A DNA stretch of 14,157 nt. Origin: an uncultured Porphyromonadaceae bacterium (GTDB lineage: Bacteria > Bacteroidota > Bacteroidia > Bacteroidales > Muribaculaceae). The stretch is taken from the NCBI GenBank assembly GCA_947174735.1, contig CAMWKC010000027.1, forward strand, positions 1-14,157, given 5' to 3'. The position numbers were made by a program, and so were the translations under genes. Below, in pieces: positions 1 to 7,600 of the stretch. The notes under the pieces were generated by a model. The model saw only the letters and a list, made by a program, of their open reading frames with translations, was not told where the DNA came from and searched no databases. Positions within the stretch are counted from its first letter, which is position 1. Each line of letters begins with the position of its first letter.

Positions 1-30
1 AACTTTTATTAGATTTTTCCTTATTTTGAG

Positions 31-189
31 TCAACCTTTTTCAGACCAATACAGATTTAATTTACGCATATCTTTCGGAAGTAATTTCTCAACCGAATCA
101 GGAAAATATAAAACTAAATTCTCATAAATGAGGCTGTTGCAAAACTCGATGACATCATATTTGTAATGGTAGGTAGGTATTATTTTGAA
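31..189 (-). pseudogene. Unidentified 3'-terminal coding remnant (about 52 codons, no clear start)
   Basis: On the minus strand a frame stays open for 52 codons between an in-frame TAA (190-192) and a TGA (31-33). The predicted tail has a protein-like mixture (ENLVLYFPDSVEKLLPKDMR, then KLNLYWSEKG) but its only ATG is 12 codons from the end, so no normal start is visible. The left end of the MITE-like element (127-144) lies inside this frame, so the frame upstream of about 127 may simply be element sequence, and the true remnant may be only the last 30 or so codons. The region is clearly more AT-rich than the genes to the right. I do not recognise a family. It may be the tail of a gene truncated by insertion and rearrangement, or a chance open frame. 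Confidence 0.3.
127..144 (+). repeat. Left inverted repeat of the MITE-like element
   Basis: This 18-bp end matches the reverse complement of 1798-1815 with one mismatch (G versus C at the seventh position). Confidence 0.55.
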
Positions 190-216
190 TTAATAATCAA
201 TTACTTATGTAAACAT

Positions 217-225
217 ACCAAAGGC
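217..225. repeat. Target-site duplication, left copy (ACCAAAGGC)
   Basis: The 9 bp just outside the left IS end are repeated at 1765-1773. The identity extends to 11 bp (TACCAAAGGCA at 216-226 and 1764-1774), so the duplication is 9 bp if the IS starts with ACTAACC and 11 bp if it starts with CTAACC. Duplications of this size fit the IS4 superfamily, and 9 bp is the IS50 value. Confidence 0.8.
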
Positions 226-243
226 ACTAACCTTTACCCACAA
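226..243 (+). repeat. Left terminal inverted repeat of the IS
   Basis: ACTAACCTTTACCCACAA is an exact reverse complement of 1747-1764; after one mismatch a further three bases match. The transposase stop codon (234-236) lies within this repeat, so its last residues are encoded by transposon-end sequence. Confidence 0.9.
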
Positions 244-1712
244 GTAGCTCCCATTTTCAAGAGGTATTGATAGATCATTTCAATTCTATCAATACCTCTT
301 TTGAATGTTATCAGTCCGGGCTTGGGTTGTGAAGGCATGGCAGACCATCCGCCTACGCATGCCACAGCCCAAGCAGCCCAGGCCAGAGATCCCTTTGGGT
401 AAGGGTTTTTATAAATTTTCTTTCCACTATTGAACTCTTTGTTTAGGTTATCCACTATCTTTAATTCCAATTGAGTGAATACAAGCGATACCGGTGCTGT
501 GTCATCCTCACTGTCAAAGCCTTTTTTCAATAAGGCTGTTTGGTAAGCGCTCTTGATGCATACGGCAAGATTTATCTCAAATGCATGCGGACTCTCAACC
601 TGTATATCCTCTATTGCGAAGCCTTTTTTCTTCAACAACCGATGGTAGTCCTCGATAAACCAACGTCTGCGGTAAATACTGACAATCTTCTCCGCATCAT
701 TTACATCTGCCAGTGGTATCGATGTAAGTAACAACCAGTCAATCCTTTCGGCTTCCTTTACGGATGAGCTTTCTTCCGTAAGGCGGACAAAATACAGTTC
801 AATACTCTTTTGGAGATATACCGGACTATGCGGTCGTAAGAGGGTGACTTTCCCATATCTTACGTTAACCTCTGCCTTGCGTTTGCCTTTACGCGGACCT
901 TTGCTTATGGAGATTTCACGGGTGGTTTCTACAGGAACTCCCGCTGTATATTCAAATAACCCGGCCTTACTTCCATCCGGCAGCCGTATCTTTCGATTTT
1001 TGGCGGCTCTGACCACTATGTCGAAATTCTTCAGCTCGGATGGAAGTGTAAGCAAAGGGTACATATCGCCCTCTCTGTCCTGAACAGATATAATATGTAT
1101 GTCCTCATCCAGGAAAGCTCTTATCTCTTTCGGGGTATCAATCCATCGTGATGATTCCGAGTCCCGCTCAGCGACGGGAATGTTATACTTATAACGGGTT
1201 TTACCGCTTTCGGAATCGGTAATGTAGTAGGAAAGCTGTCTTTTGCGGTCAGCCCTGATGTCCTCTTCCCTAACCCGGCTCAACGGTTTAGGCGAGCGTC
1301 CCCATATCTGCAAATGACCCAACCCCAGGGGTACACCTGTACATGAATCCATAACGATAGCTGAATGGGAACGCATGCCTTTGTTAGTGTGGAGGCATTC
1401 CAACACCTCACGGCCTCCCTTCTTCAAACGACTGACGATATTTTCGCGGACTACTTCCATTGTATCCTGTACAACTAATATCTCGTTTATTTTCAATGCC
1501 TTGATATTGTCATACAGCTGTGACCTCATATCCGACACAATGGCTTCAAGGGTAACTTTCTCATTGTTGATGAAGCGATAGGCCCTCTTTCTGTCGGCCG
1601 CATCCGGACATGCACGATTAATGACAGCACTGCCTTGGGTACTCATACTCTCAACTAACGATTCATATTCTTTGTCTAATCGTAAATCATTAAAGATACT
1701 CTGACTTTTCAT
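234..1712 (-). CDS. IS4-family (Tn5/IS50-like) DDE transposase
   Basis: This 492-residue protein catalyses cut-and-paste movement of the surrounding IS. Residues about 1-60 resemble the Tn5-type N-terminal DNA-binding domain (ADRKRAYRFINNEKVT near 39-54). The RNase H-like catalytic core shows the expected acidic triad: D83 in VVQDTMEV, D212 in SVQDREGDMY, and E354 in the signature Y347-x2-R350-x3-E354-x6-K361. The beta-strand-rich stretch between D212 and E354 fits the insertion domain of this family, and the C-terminal WAAWAVACVGGW and FKRGIDRI segments resemble Tn5-type tails. Length is normal for the group. The start at 1712 lies 52 bp inside the right IS end, leaving room for an element-borne promoter. 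No frameshift or lost catalytic residue is seen, so it is probably active. Confidence 0.93.
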   Translation of the reverse strand: MKSQSIFNDLRLDKEYESLVESMSTQGSAVINRACPDAADRKRAYRFINNEKVTLEAIVSDMRSQLYDNIKALKINEILVVQDTMEVVRENIVSRLKKGGREVLECLHTNKGMRSHSAIVMDSCTGVPLGLGHLQIWGRSPKPLSRVREEDIRADRKRQLSYYITDSESGKTRYKYNIPVAERDSESSRWIDTPKEIRAFLDEDIHIISVQDREGDMYPLLTLPSELKNFDIVVRAAKNRKIRLPDGSKAGLFEYTAGVPVETTREISISKGPRKGKRKAEVNVRYGKVTLLRPHSPVYLQKSIELYFVRLTEESSSVKEAERIDWLLLTSIPLADVNDAEKIVSIYRRRWFIEDYHRLLKKKGFAIEDIQVESPHAFEINLAVCIKSAYQTALLKKGFDSEDDTAPVSLVFTQLELKIVDNLNKEFNSGKKIYKNPYPKGSLAWAAWAVACVGGWSAMPSQPKPGLITFKRGIDRIEMIYQYLLKMGATCG

Positions 1713-1746
1713 ATGCCTTCTAATTTATATGGACTAAAACGCCTAT

Positions 1747-1764
1747 TTGTGGGTAAAGGTTAGT
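1747..1764 (-). repeat. Right terminal inverted repeat of the IS
   Basis: TTGTGGGTAAAGGTTAGT is the exact inverse of 226-243. It lies upstream of the transposase gene. Confidence 0.9.
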
Positions 1765-1773
1765 ACCAAAGGC
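1765..1773. repeat. Target-site duplication, right copy (ACCAAAGGC)
   Basis: It matches 217-225 exactly. Joining the flanks across one copy restores an uninterrupted MITE-like element. Confidence 0.8.
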
Positions 1774-1797
1774 ATGTCCCTACATACAAATAGGGTA

Positions 1798-1815
1798 TTT
1801 TGCAACAGGCTCATT
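1798..1815 (-). repeat. Right inverted repeat of the MITE-like element
   Basis: It is the inverse of 127-144 at 17 of 18 positions. The host-side boundary is at about 1815, 32 bp past the stop of the neighbouring hydrolase gene. Confidence 0.55.
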
Positions 1816-1846
1816 GCGGAGTCGATGAATCGCGTCGTAGCGGGTG

Positions 1847-3403
1847 TCAATCGTTTGCTGTTGACTTCATTGACTTTTCTATCCACGCAAAGAGGTCATC
1901 GAGGTTGTAGTCGCCGGAATGGGGACGATTCCACGGCAAGAAGAAGTTGACATCGTAGCCGGCATTTTTCAGTTTGGTGGCTAAGTTGATGGGTACGAGA
2001 AATGAAGTGTCACGGTCTTTGGCACCATGGCGTATATACCATTTGGGAGCTACATCGGTACTTACCCGGTCGCCTATAAAATTCATCGGATTCATAAGAT
2101 AGACCCGCTTAACCATTTCGGCAGACAGTGTATCGGTAGGATTATGTAGGCGATGCTCCAGAGAAAAGTTGGTGAAATTGTTAGGATTGCCATCAGCATC
2201 AGCAAATAACCGGTTTTCAGGCGACGGTGTAGGTATAATCACACCCATCTGGTCGAAAGCGGGCGGCGTCTTCAAAGGCTGTACCGAAGCCACGTAACTC
2301 AGATACTTATCAAGGTCTACACTCTCCACAAAATCAGTTGACATATTGAATCTCGGACGCTGACCGCCGGGAGCAGAGTTACCCGGGCCAAACGAAGGCG
2401 CCGCACGACCATCATCACCAAAAGGATTCTCCGACAGTCTTACTATGCCTATAGAGTCAGGAATATCCGCACCTTCCTCAAGTGCCTTATGTGCCGAGGC
2501 AGCAATAAAAGTCTTCAGATAATCCCGGTAATTATCAGCCGTTATCAGTTGACCTTTGTCATCGCGAAGTTGTAGCGAATTGATATAAGCCGGTGCGAGA
2601 GCCGCCAATTCATCAGAGATACGGCACTGTTCAGGGTCAAGATTACGCACACCGTGGTTTGTACAGTTATACAACCATTCATACTCCATATCAGCATGAT
2701 TAAGGTCAGTGATAGGACAATAACATATAGCACCGTACACATTGTCTTTTGTCTCGGCTGCACCCATAGCTTCAAGATACGGCTTATATTCCTCACGGTT
2801 AGCTGTCGTGCCTATCAAAGCTGACATCGCACCGCCGGCACTTGTGCCGTCAATGAAGATACGTTCGGAATTGCCGGGGATACGTGTGTCATTATACCTC
2901 AGATAACGCACCACAGCCTTCAGGTCGAGCAGACCGTTAGGTGCGATGCCGGTATACACTTCTTTACCGTCACGCTTCACCACCGAATTTGAACCTCTCA
3001 CACCCGGAATACACACCACATAACCTTCCTGCAAAGCACGGCCCGTGGCATCGGTAGCCGACGGAGTCTTGGCTGCAGAAGCCATATAGCCACCGACATA
3101 CTGGCGTAACAGAATAGGCACCTCGCTATCCTTACGGCCCTTCATATCTACCGGCACATAGATATTAAGAGTCTGATAAACGGAATCCTCCACATTACCC
3201 ACATAGAATATTCCTTCGTAGCCTCTATAAGCCACAGTATCACCCGAAGGCATCACAAGTGAATCGGTTCTGTAACCTGCCGGAGCAAATTCAAGCGAAG
3301 CAGTCTCCGCTTTTTTCTCCGACTGCTGTTGTTGCGGCCCGCAAGCCACAAGCGACGTCACAGCCACTGCTCCGACGCCCATAATAAGTTTCTTTACCGT
3401 CAT
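1847..3403 (-). CDS. Tannase-like (subtype B) alpha/beta-hydrolase lipoprotein, probable esterase
   Basis: The 518-residue product has a lipoprotein signal: hydrophobic residues 5-20 and lipobox LVAC with Cys21, followed by a Gln/Glu/Lys-rich linker, so it should be a membrane-anchored envelope esterase. The nucleophile elbow is IDGTSAGGAMSA with Ser188 in GxSxGG. The C-terminal RHGAKDRDTSF supplies Asp463 and Asp465, and NRPHSGDY supplies His495. The 32-residue Asp463-His495 spacing equals what I recall for the Asp419-His451 pair of Lactobacillus plantarum tannase, whose Asp421 (Asp465 here) contacts the galloyl group; those numbers are from memory. CYCPITDLNHADMEYEW (228-244) also looks typical of tannase-related proteins. 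Galloyl esters are therefore possible substrates, but feruloyl, acetyl or other acyl esters cannot be excluded. It lies 28 nt behind the DUF5119 gene, probably in the same transcript. Confidence 0.78.
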   Translation of the reverse strand: MTVKKLIMGVGAVAVTSLVACGPQQQQSEKKAETASLEFAPAGYRTDSLVMPSGDTVAYRGYEGIFYVGNVEDSVYQTLNIYVPVDMKGRKDSEVPILLRQYVGGYMASAAKTPSATDATGRALQEGYVVCIPGVRGSNSVVKRDGKEVYTGIAPNGLLDLKAVVRYLRYNDTRIPGNSERIFIDGTSAGGAMSALIGTTANREEYKPYLEAMGAAETKDNVYGAICYCPITDLNHADMEYEWLYNCTNHGVRNLDPEQCRISDELAALAPAYINSLQLRDDKGQLITADNYRDYLKTFIAASAHKALEEGADIPDSIGIVRLSENPFGDDGRAAPSFGPGNSAPGGQRPRFNMSTDFVESVDLDKYLSYVASVQPLKTPPAFDQMGVIIPTPSPENRLFADADGNPNNFTNFSLEHRLHNPTDTLSAEMVKRVYLMNPMNFIGDRVSTDVAPKWYIRHGAKDRDTSFLVPINLATKLKNAGYDVNFFLPWNRPHSGDYNLDDLFAWIEKSMKSTAND

Positions 3404-3431
3404 ATATAGTTATGTATAAGTTATCTGACTC

Positions 3432-4406
3432 TTACATTGGAATGTCGATATTCACCGACTGCCACTCATCTACGTCAGGCACAAGACCTCCGCTGATGAT
3501 AGGCTGCGGAAATTCAAGCCCGCGCAATACTATATGCACATGCTGCGGGTCCGGAGCCTTGGCTACCTGATCTGTCACATCGGCATTATATATCCACTTT
3601 GAGCCATCTTCAAGAATAGTGTACACTTTAAGAATATGGTCAGGACTGGCATCCGGCCGCACACCGAATGTCAGAAATTCGGAATGTAGCGACGAATCTT
3701 TCAAATCCTTAGTCATGACCACACTCATTGTGGCCTGCGTAGCCGAAGCCTGATTCTTTCCTACGACATGACCCTCGGCCATACCCGAAAGAGAAGCATC
3801 AATCTCCTCACCCGTAAGATACTGAAGATTTTTTACATTATATATATCTACCGTGTAGTAACATACACGTTCCTCAGGATAGAGTACTATTTCCTTTTCA
3901 GTATCAGTCATCGACGGCCGCAACAGTATATCGTCAGTACGGCAACCCCATGTCATCTCGGGAGTTTTCACCATTCTTTCCGTACTCCCCTCTTTGCGCG
4001 GCAGCGAATGTACCGGCACACCGAGAACAGCCAATGCCTCAGCCTCGCCGGTACATATCTCAAACGACTCCACTCCCTCGGCATTACGAAGAACAGCCCA
4101 GTCAGTGTTGTCGGAATTCATACCTAAAGCTGCAAAAGAACCGAACGGCAGTCTTATCGTACCGCCGCTTATGTCTGAAAATATAAATCGTATCGCCTCG
4201 CCCTGATAATCTATAGACAGCGAAGTGCCGATAGGGAAAAAATAAGCCGCCATCGACTCCGGAGCAGCATCAGGAGCATTTTGCCAGTCAAAGACGAGTC
4301 GGACTCTCAGATTGGGCGAAGCATCATTAATCAGATCCTTATGTCGGCAACTCCCCAACAGCAGCGGGAGTAACAGCAGAAATCCTATAATAAATTTAGT
4401 ATTCAT
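3432..4406 (-). CDS. DUF5119-family lipoprotein
   Basis: I choose the ATG at 4404-4406, giving 324 residues, because it begins a textbook lipoprotein signal: MNTKFIIGFLLLLPLLLGSC, lipobox LGSC with Cys20. An in-frame ATG at 4539-4541 would add 45 mostly basic residues ahead of the signal peptide (see the leader feature). The mature part looks like the DUF5119 family of Bacteroidales envelope proteins: an early FDW followed by a proline-rich turn, a YFFP segment, and the C-terminal sequence HIVLRGLEFPQPIISGG followed by VDEW. Family members have no established activity; some lie near fimbrillin-type genes, but none is visible here. No catalytic motif is seen. It is followed after 28 nt by the tannase-like gene, so the two probably act in the same pathway. 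Confidence 0.75.
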   Translation of the reverse strand: MNTKFIIGFLLLLPLLLGSCRHKDLINDASPNLRVRLVFDWQNAPDAAPESMAAYFFPIGTSLSIDYQGEAIRFIFSDISGGTIRLPFGSFAALGMNSDNTDWAVLRNAEGVESFEICTGEAEALAVLGVPVHSLPRKEGSTERMVKTPEMTWGCRTDDILLRPSMTDTEKEIVLYPEERVCYYTVDIYNVKNLQYLTGEEIDASLSGMAEGHVVGKNQASATQATMSVVMTKDLKDSSLHSEFLTFGVRPDASPDHILKVYTILEDGSKWIYNADVTDQVAKAPDPQHVHIVLRGLEFPQPIISGGLVPDVDEWQSVNIDIPM

Positions 4407-4434
4407 TTTTACTGTGGGATTAAATGGCGCAAGG

Positions 4435-4462
4435 ATAAAAAGCCTTCCGTCTCGGACGGAAG
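4435..4462 (-). terminator. Intrinsic terminator or attenuator ahead of the DUF5119 gene
   Basis: Read on the minus strand, CTTCCGTC (4455-4462) and GACGGAAG (4444-4451) form a perfect 8-bp stem with a 3-nt loop, followed by GGCTTTTTATCC. This is a convincing Rho-independent terminator shape. It lies 145 nt beyond the HTCS stop but only about 28 nt before the DUF5119 start, so it could end the HTCS transcript or act as an attenuator in the leader of the next operon. Confidence 0.7.
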
Positions 4463-4480
4463 ACCGATGTCTACGCCTCC

Positions 4481-4511
4481 CGACATTATTATAACTATTC
4501 AGAAGACCAAA
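4481..4511 (-). promoter_or_regulatory. Possible Bacteroidetes-type promoter for the DUF5119/esterase pair
   Basis: On the minus strand TTTG (4508-4511) is followed, after 19 nt, by TAATGTCG (4481-4488). This partly matches the Bacteroidetes pattern of TTTG near -33 and TAnnTTTG near -7: the first box is exact, the second matches four of six fixed bases. If used, the transcript would start just before the hairpin and could not include the ATG at 4541. Confidence 0.22.
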
Positions 4512-4607
4512 AATTCTCCGCTTTCCGGACGGTTTTAACATAAAATTCTCCTATAGGCTCTTTTTTCGTCATTTAAACCCACATATCACCAGCACTAATA
4601 GCAGACT

Positions 4608-7600
4608 TTATCTGCTGACAGCACACCCGGCAGAATAACGTTCCGTGTATTCGGAAGGCTTTATACCGAATTGCTTCTGAAAGCAGCGTGTGAAATAAGA
4701 AGCACTGTTAAAGCCCACCTTCTGGCTGACCTCAGCTATGGTGAAACGGCCTCCGGCCAAAAGTGCGGCAGCGCGCTTCAGACGCGTTATCTGTATCAGC
4801 TCACGCGGAGTCATACCCGACACATTGCGGATTTTGGCATAAAGACTCGAACGGCTCATACCCATCTGAGCCGCCACATCATCAACGCTGAAATCAGGCC
4901 GTTCGCAATTATCAGCTATCGACTGTTCCAGACGTTGCAGGAAGTTATCGTCCGCCTCTGTCTGTGCCAGTTCGGTCAGCGGAGCAGTCGGCGACTCGGC
5001 ATAACGGCGTTTCAGGAGAGCACGCATATCAAGCAGATTACGTACACTTGCTTCAAGATAGCCTGTAGAGAAAGGCTTTTCAATATAAGCGTCGGCGCCT
5101 GTACGTGTACCTTCGATTTTGGATACATTATCTGTTTTGGCTGTAAGCAGTATCACAGGTATATGACTGTAACGCTCATCGGCACGTATGCGGCTCAGCA
5201 CACCCAGTCCGTCAAGACGCGGCATCATCCAGTCACATATAACAAGGTCAACATCGTGACGTCCGAGTGCATCCATAGCTTCCTCACCGTCAGCAACCTC
5301 GACTACTTCATAATTATCTCTGAAATGCGAGGCTATAAAACGTCGCATTTCTTCATTGTCGTCAGCCACCAGCAAAGTCGGACGTCTATCTGAAGCCACC
5401 GGATGCTCTGCAGAAGTCTCTCTATACTCCGGCTGTCCGGCGGATATAACACGGGCTGAGACCGTTTCCTTTACTGTCGGAAGATTTCCTGTTCCCGCCT
5501 GTTCAAGAGGCAGCGTAACAGTAAAAGTAGCTCCTTTGCCGGGTGTAGATGTTACCTTGACAGTACCGCCGTGTGCATCCACTACTCCTTTGACTATACT
5601 CAGTCCCAAGCCTGTACCTCCTTTTGATTCGTTGACAGTTTCCAAAATCTGATAAAACGGTCTGAAAATTTTCTCGGTATTATGACGGCTTATACCTATA
5701 CCGTTATCGGTGACAGCAATCGTCACACCTGACCCGTCAGCCGTAAGGGCACATTCCACACGCACTACATCGCGTGTATATTTACGGGCATTATTGATAA
5801 GATTGCTGACCATCTTGATTACAGCCTCACGGTCAACAGTAGCAAGTATCTCAGCATCGGGTAGTATCACTTCCAACTTTCCGCCGTCATGTTCTATTGT
5901 GGAACGGAAACGTTCGGCCACACCGTTCACAAGTGCTGTCAGCTCTACTTCACGGAAATCGTCGAACCGTCCTGCCTGTTCAACTTTACGAAAGTCAAGC
6001 AGCTGATTTACAAGGTCGAGTAGTCTGTGACTGTTGCGGTCAATTGTATCAAGGTCTTCAGCCACCTTCGGACCTAATGAAGAGGCTGCTTTGGTAACAT
6101 TCTCAAGCGGACCTATTATCAGTGACACCGGTGTTCTTATCTCATGTGCCACTGTGGTGAAGAACCGCAGTTTGGAACGATACACTTCCTTCTCCTTATT
6201 ACTCGCCATACGTTCTATCTCGCGCCGGTGCAGCCGGTCACGACGTCTTATTACCCGATTAATCAACACACCGCATAATCCGGCGAAAAGCAAAGCATAC
6301 AAAATCTTCATCCATATCGTAGCATACCATGCCGGTAATACAGTCACCTTCAGCGAACGAGTAGGTACCGGACCACCGCCCTGACCTACTCCGCGCACAT
6401 ACAAAGTGTAATCGCCAGGCGGCAGATTGGTGTAAGTGCAGCGTCCCTCCTCACCGGCCTCAATCCATTCGCGGTCGAAACCGTCAAGCCTGTATTCTAT
6501 ACGGTTACGTGAGGGATTGGTATAACTCAGCACACTGAAATACAGACTGAATGAGTTGTCCGACTCACTCAGTTTTAATTCATCGAGCCGGTTGGGCGAT
6601 ACGGGCAGCCAACGGCTACCCACATTCACTGTGGCGTTAGCTATGTCGAGGCCTGTCAGCGCTATTTCAGGTGTGGCCGGAGGCGGAAGCGGTGCCTGCG
6701 GATTTATGGCACACAACCCGGTGACACTACCGAAATACAGCGAACCGTCCATGCTTTCGAGGGCTGCTCCGGGCTGAAACTGTGAAGCTGTCAGACAGTC
6801 AGCCGCTCCGTAACTTTCAAGCCTCCCGTCCGGACGCAAACACGAGAGACCTTTGGAAGTAGCTATCCACAGGCCGTCATCGCCTTCAGCTAAGGCCTCT
6901 ATCATCTGAACGGGCAACTCAAGCGCCATACGGCTGAAACTCCTGCTGTCCGGGTCAAAAACGTTCAGTCCGTCAAATGTAGCTACAAGCACCTTGCCGT
7001 CACGCGACACCTTGACCTGATTGGCGTGTGCATGAGACAACGAACCTGCCGCAGCACCCGGCCGGTAGTTGACCCACTCGTCATGAGCCGGGTCATAGCA
7101 GTAAACACCGCGCCCCTGTGTCGATATCCAAAGCCGTCCGCGTGTGTCTTCAGCCATTGAGCTTATCCAGCTGCCGAGGTCCCGAACTTTCACAAGAGAG
7201 TCTGAGGCAGGATCATAACGTGTCAGCCACTCTGTAGCTGACACCCACATCGTTCCACGTGAGTCGCGCATCATAGCGTATGTACTATAATGACGGTCGC
7301 TGTCACTTAAAGGAATATGATGCCAGCTTCCATGTTCCATATAACCTGCGCCTCGTGCATACGAACCTATCCACAATCGTTCCCTGTCTGCATACAGAGA
7401 GTGTATATTTACTTTAGGACCATCTTGTATATGAAGCACGTCATAATGTGTGAAATGACCTGTAGCGGGTGAATAAGAACTTAATCCACCATCGTCCGAC
7501 CCAATCCATATATAACCGTCGGTATCCTCAGCTAACGCCGAGATAATATGTCCTGCCACAGAGTTTACAAACCTTGAAGGTCGCCACTCTCTGAAACGTC

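Larger units (their letters stand above)
226..1764 (-). mobile_element. Complete IS4-family insertion sequence (IS50/Tn5-like), about 1.54 kb
   Basis: The element has 18-bp perfect terminal inverted repeats (226-243 and 1747-1764), flanking 9-11 bp direct repeats and one intact transposase gene filling nearly all of its length. All parts needed for autonomous transposition are present: ends, duplication and the DDE residues. Perfect ends and duplication suggest recent insertion. It has landed in the MITE-like element downstream of the tannase-like gene and carries no cargo. I cannot name the ISfinder entry without a search. Confidence 0.9.
127..1815. mobile_element. MITE-like (non-autonomous) element interrupted by the IS4-family insertion
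   Basis: AATGAGGCTGTTGCAAAA at 127-144 and TTTTGCAACAGGCTCATT at 1798-1815 are inverted copies matching at 17 of 18 positions. Removing the nested IS and one target duplication leaves about 141 bp with no coding capacity worth the name. A short inverted pair (CCCTA 1778-1782, TAGGG 1791-1795) lies near the right end. This is the form of a miniature inverted-repeat element derived from an insertion sequence with similar ends. I cannot assign the parent family, and I see no clean target duplication outside the ends. The right end lies 32 bp beyond the stop codon of the tannase-like gene, so the insertion did not damage that gene. Confidence 0.5.
4407..4541 (-). other. In-frame upstream leader or extended N-terminus of the DUF5119 gene
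   Basis: The ATG at 4539-4541 has a good Shine-Dalgarno sequence (AGGAGA, 4547-4552) and opens a 45-codon frame that runs without a stop into the DUF5119 signal peptide. The encoded stretch is rich in Arg and Lys and its codons pass through the terminator hairpin at 4444-4462. Either the protein has an unusual 45-residue N-terminal extension, or a leader is translated that influences the hairpin, or the frame is a coincidence. The lipoprotein signal starting at 4406 argues against the extension being the normal product. Confidence 0.35.

Noticed and set aside
1778..1795. CCCTA/TAGGG hairpin as terminator of the tannase-like gene
   Set aside because: The stem is 5 bp with an 8-nt loop and no U-tract on the relevant strand; it more likely belongs to the MITE-like element.
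4600..4616. Inverted repeat AGCAGA/TCTGCT around the HTCS stop codon as a terminator
   Set aside because: The stem is only 6 bp and no T-rich tail follows on the minus strand.
4671..5393. A 240-codon plus-strand open frame antisense to the HTCS C-terminus
   Set aside because: It lies wholly opposite well-conserved receiver and AraC-domain codons, has no recognisable motif, and is a shadow of that gene.
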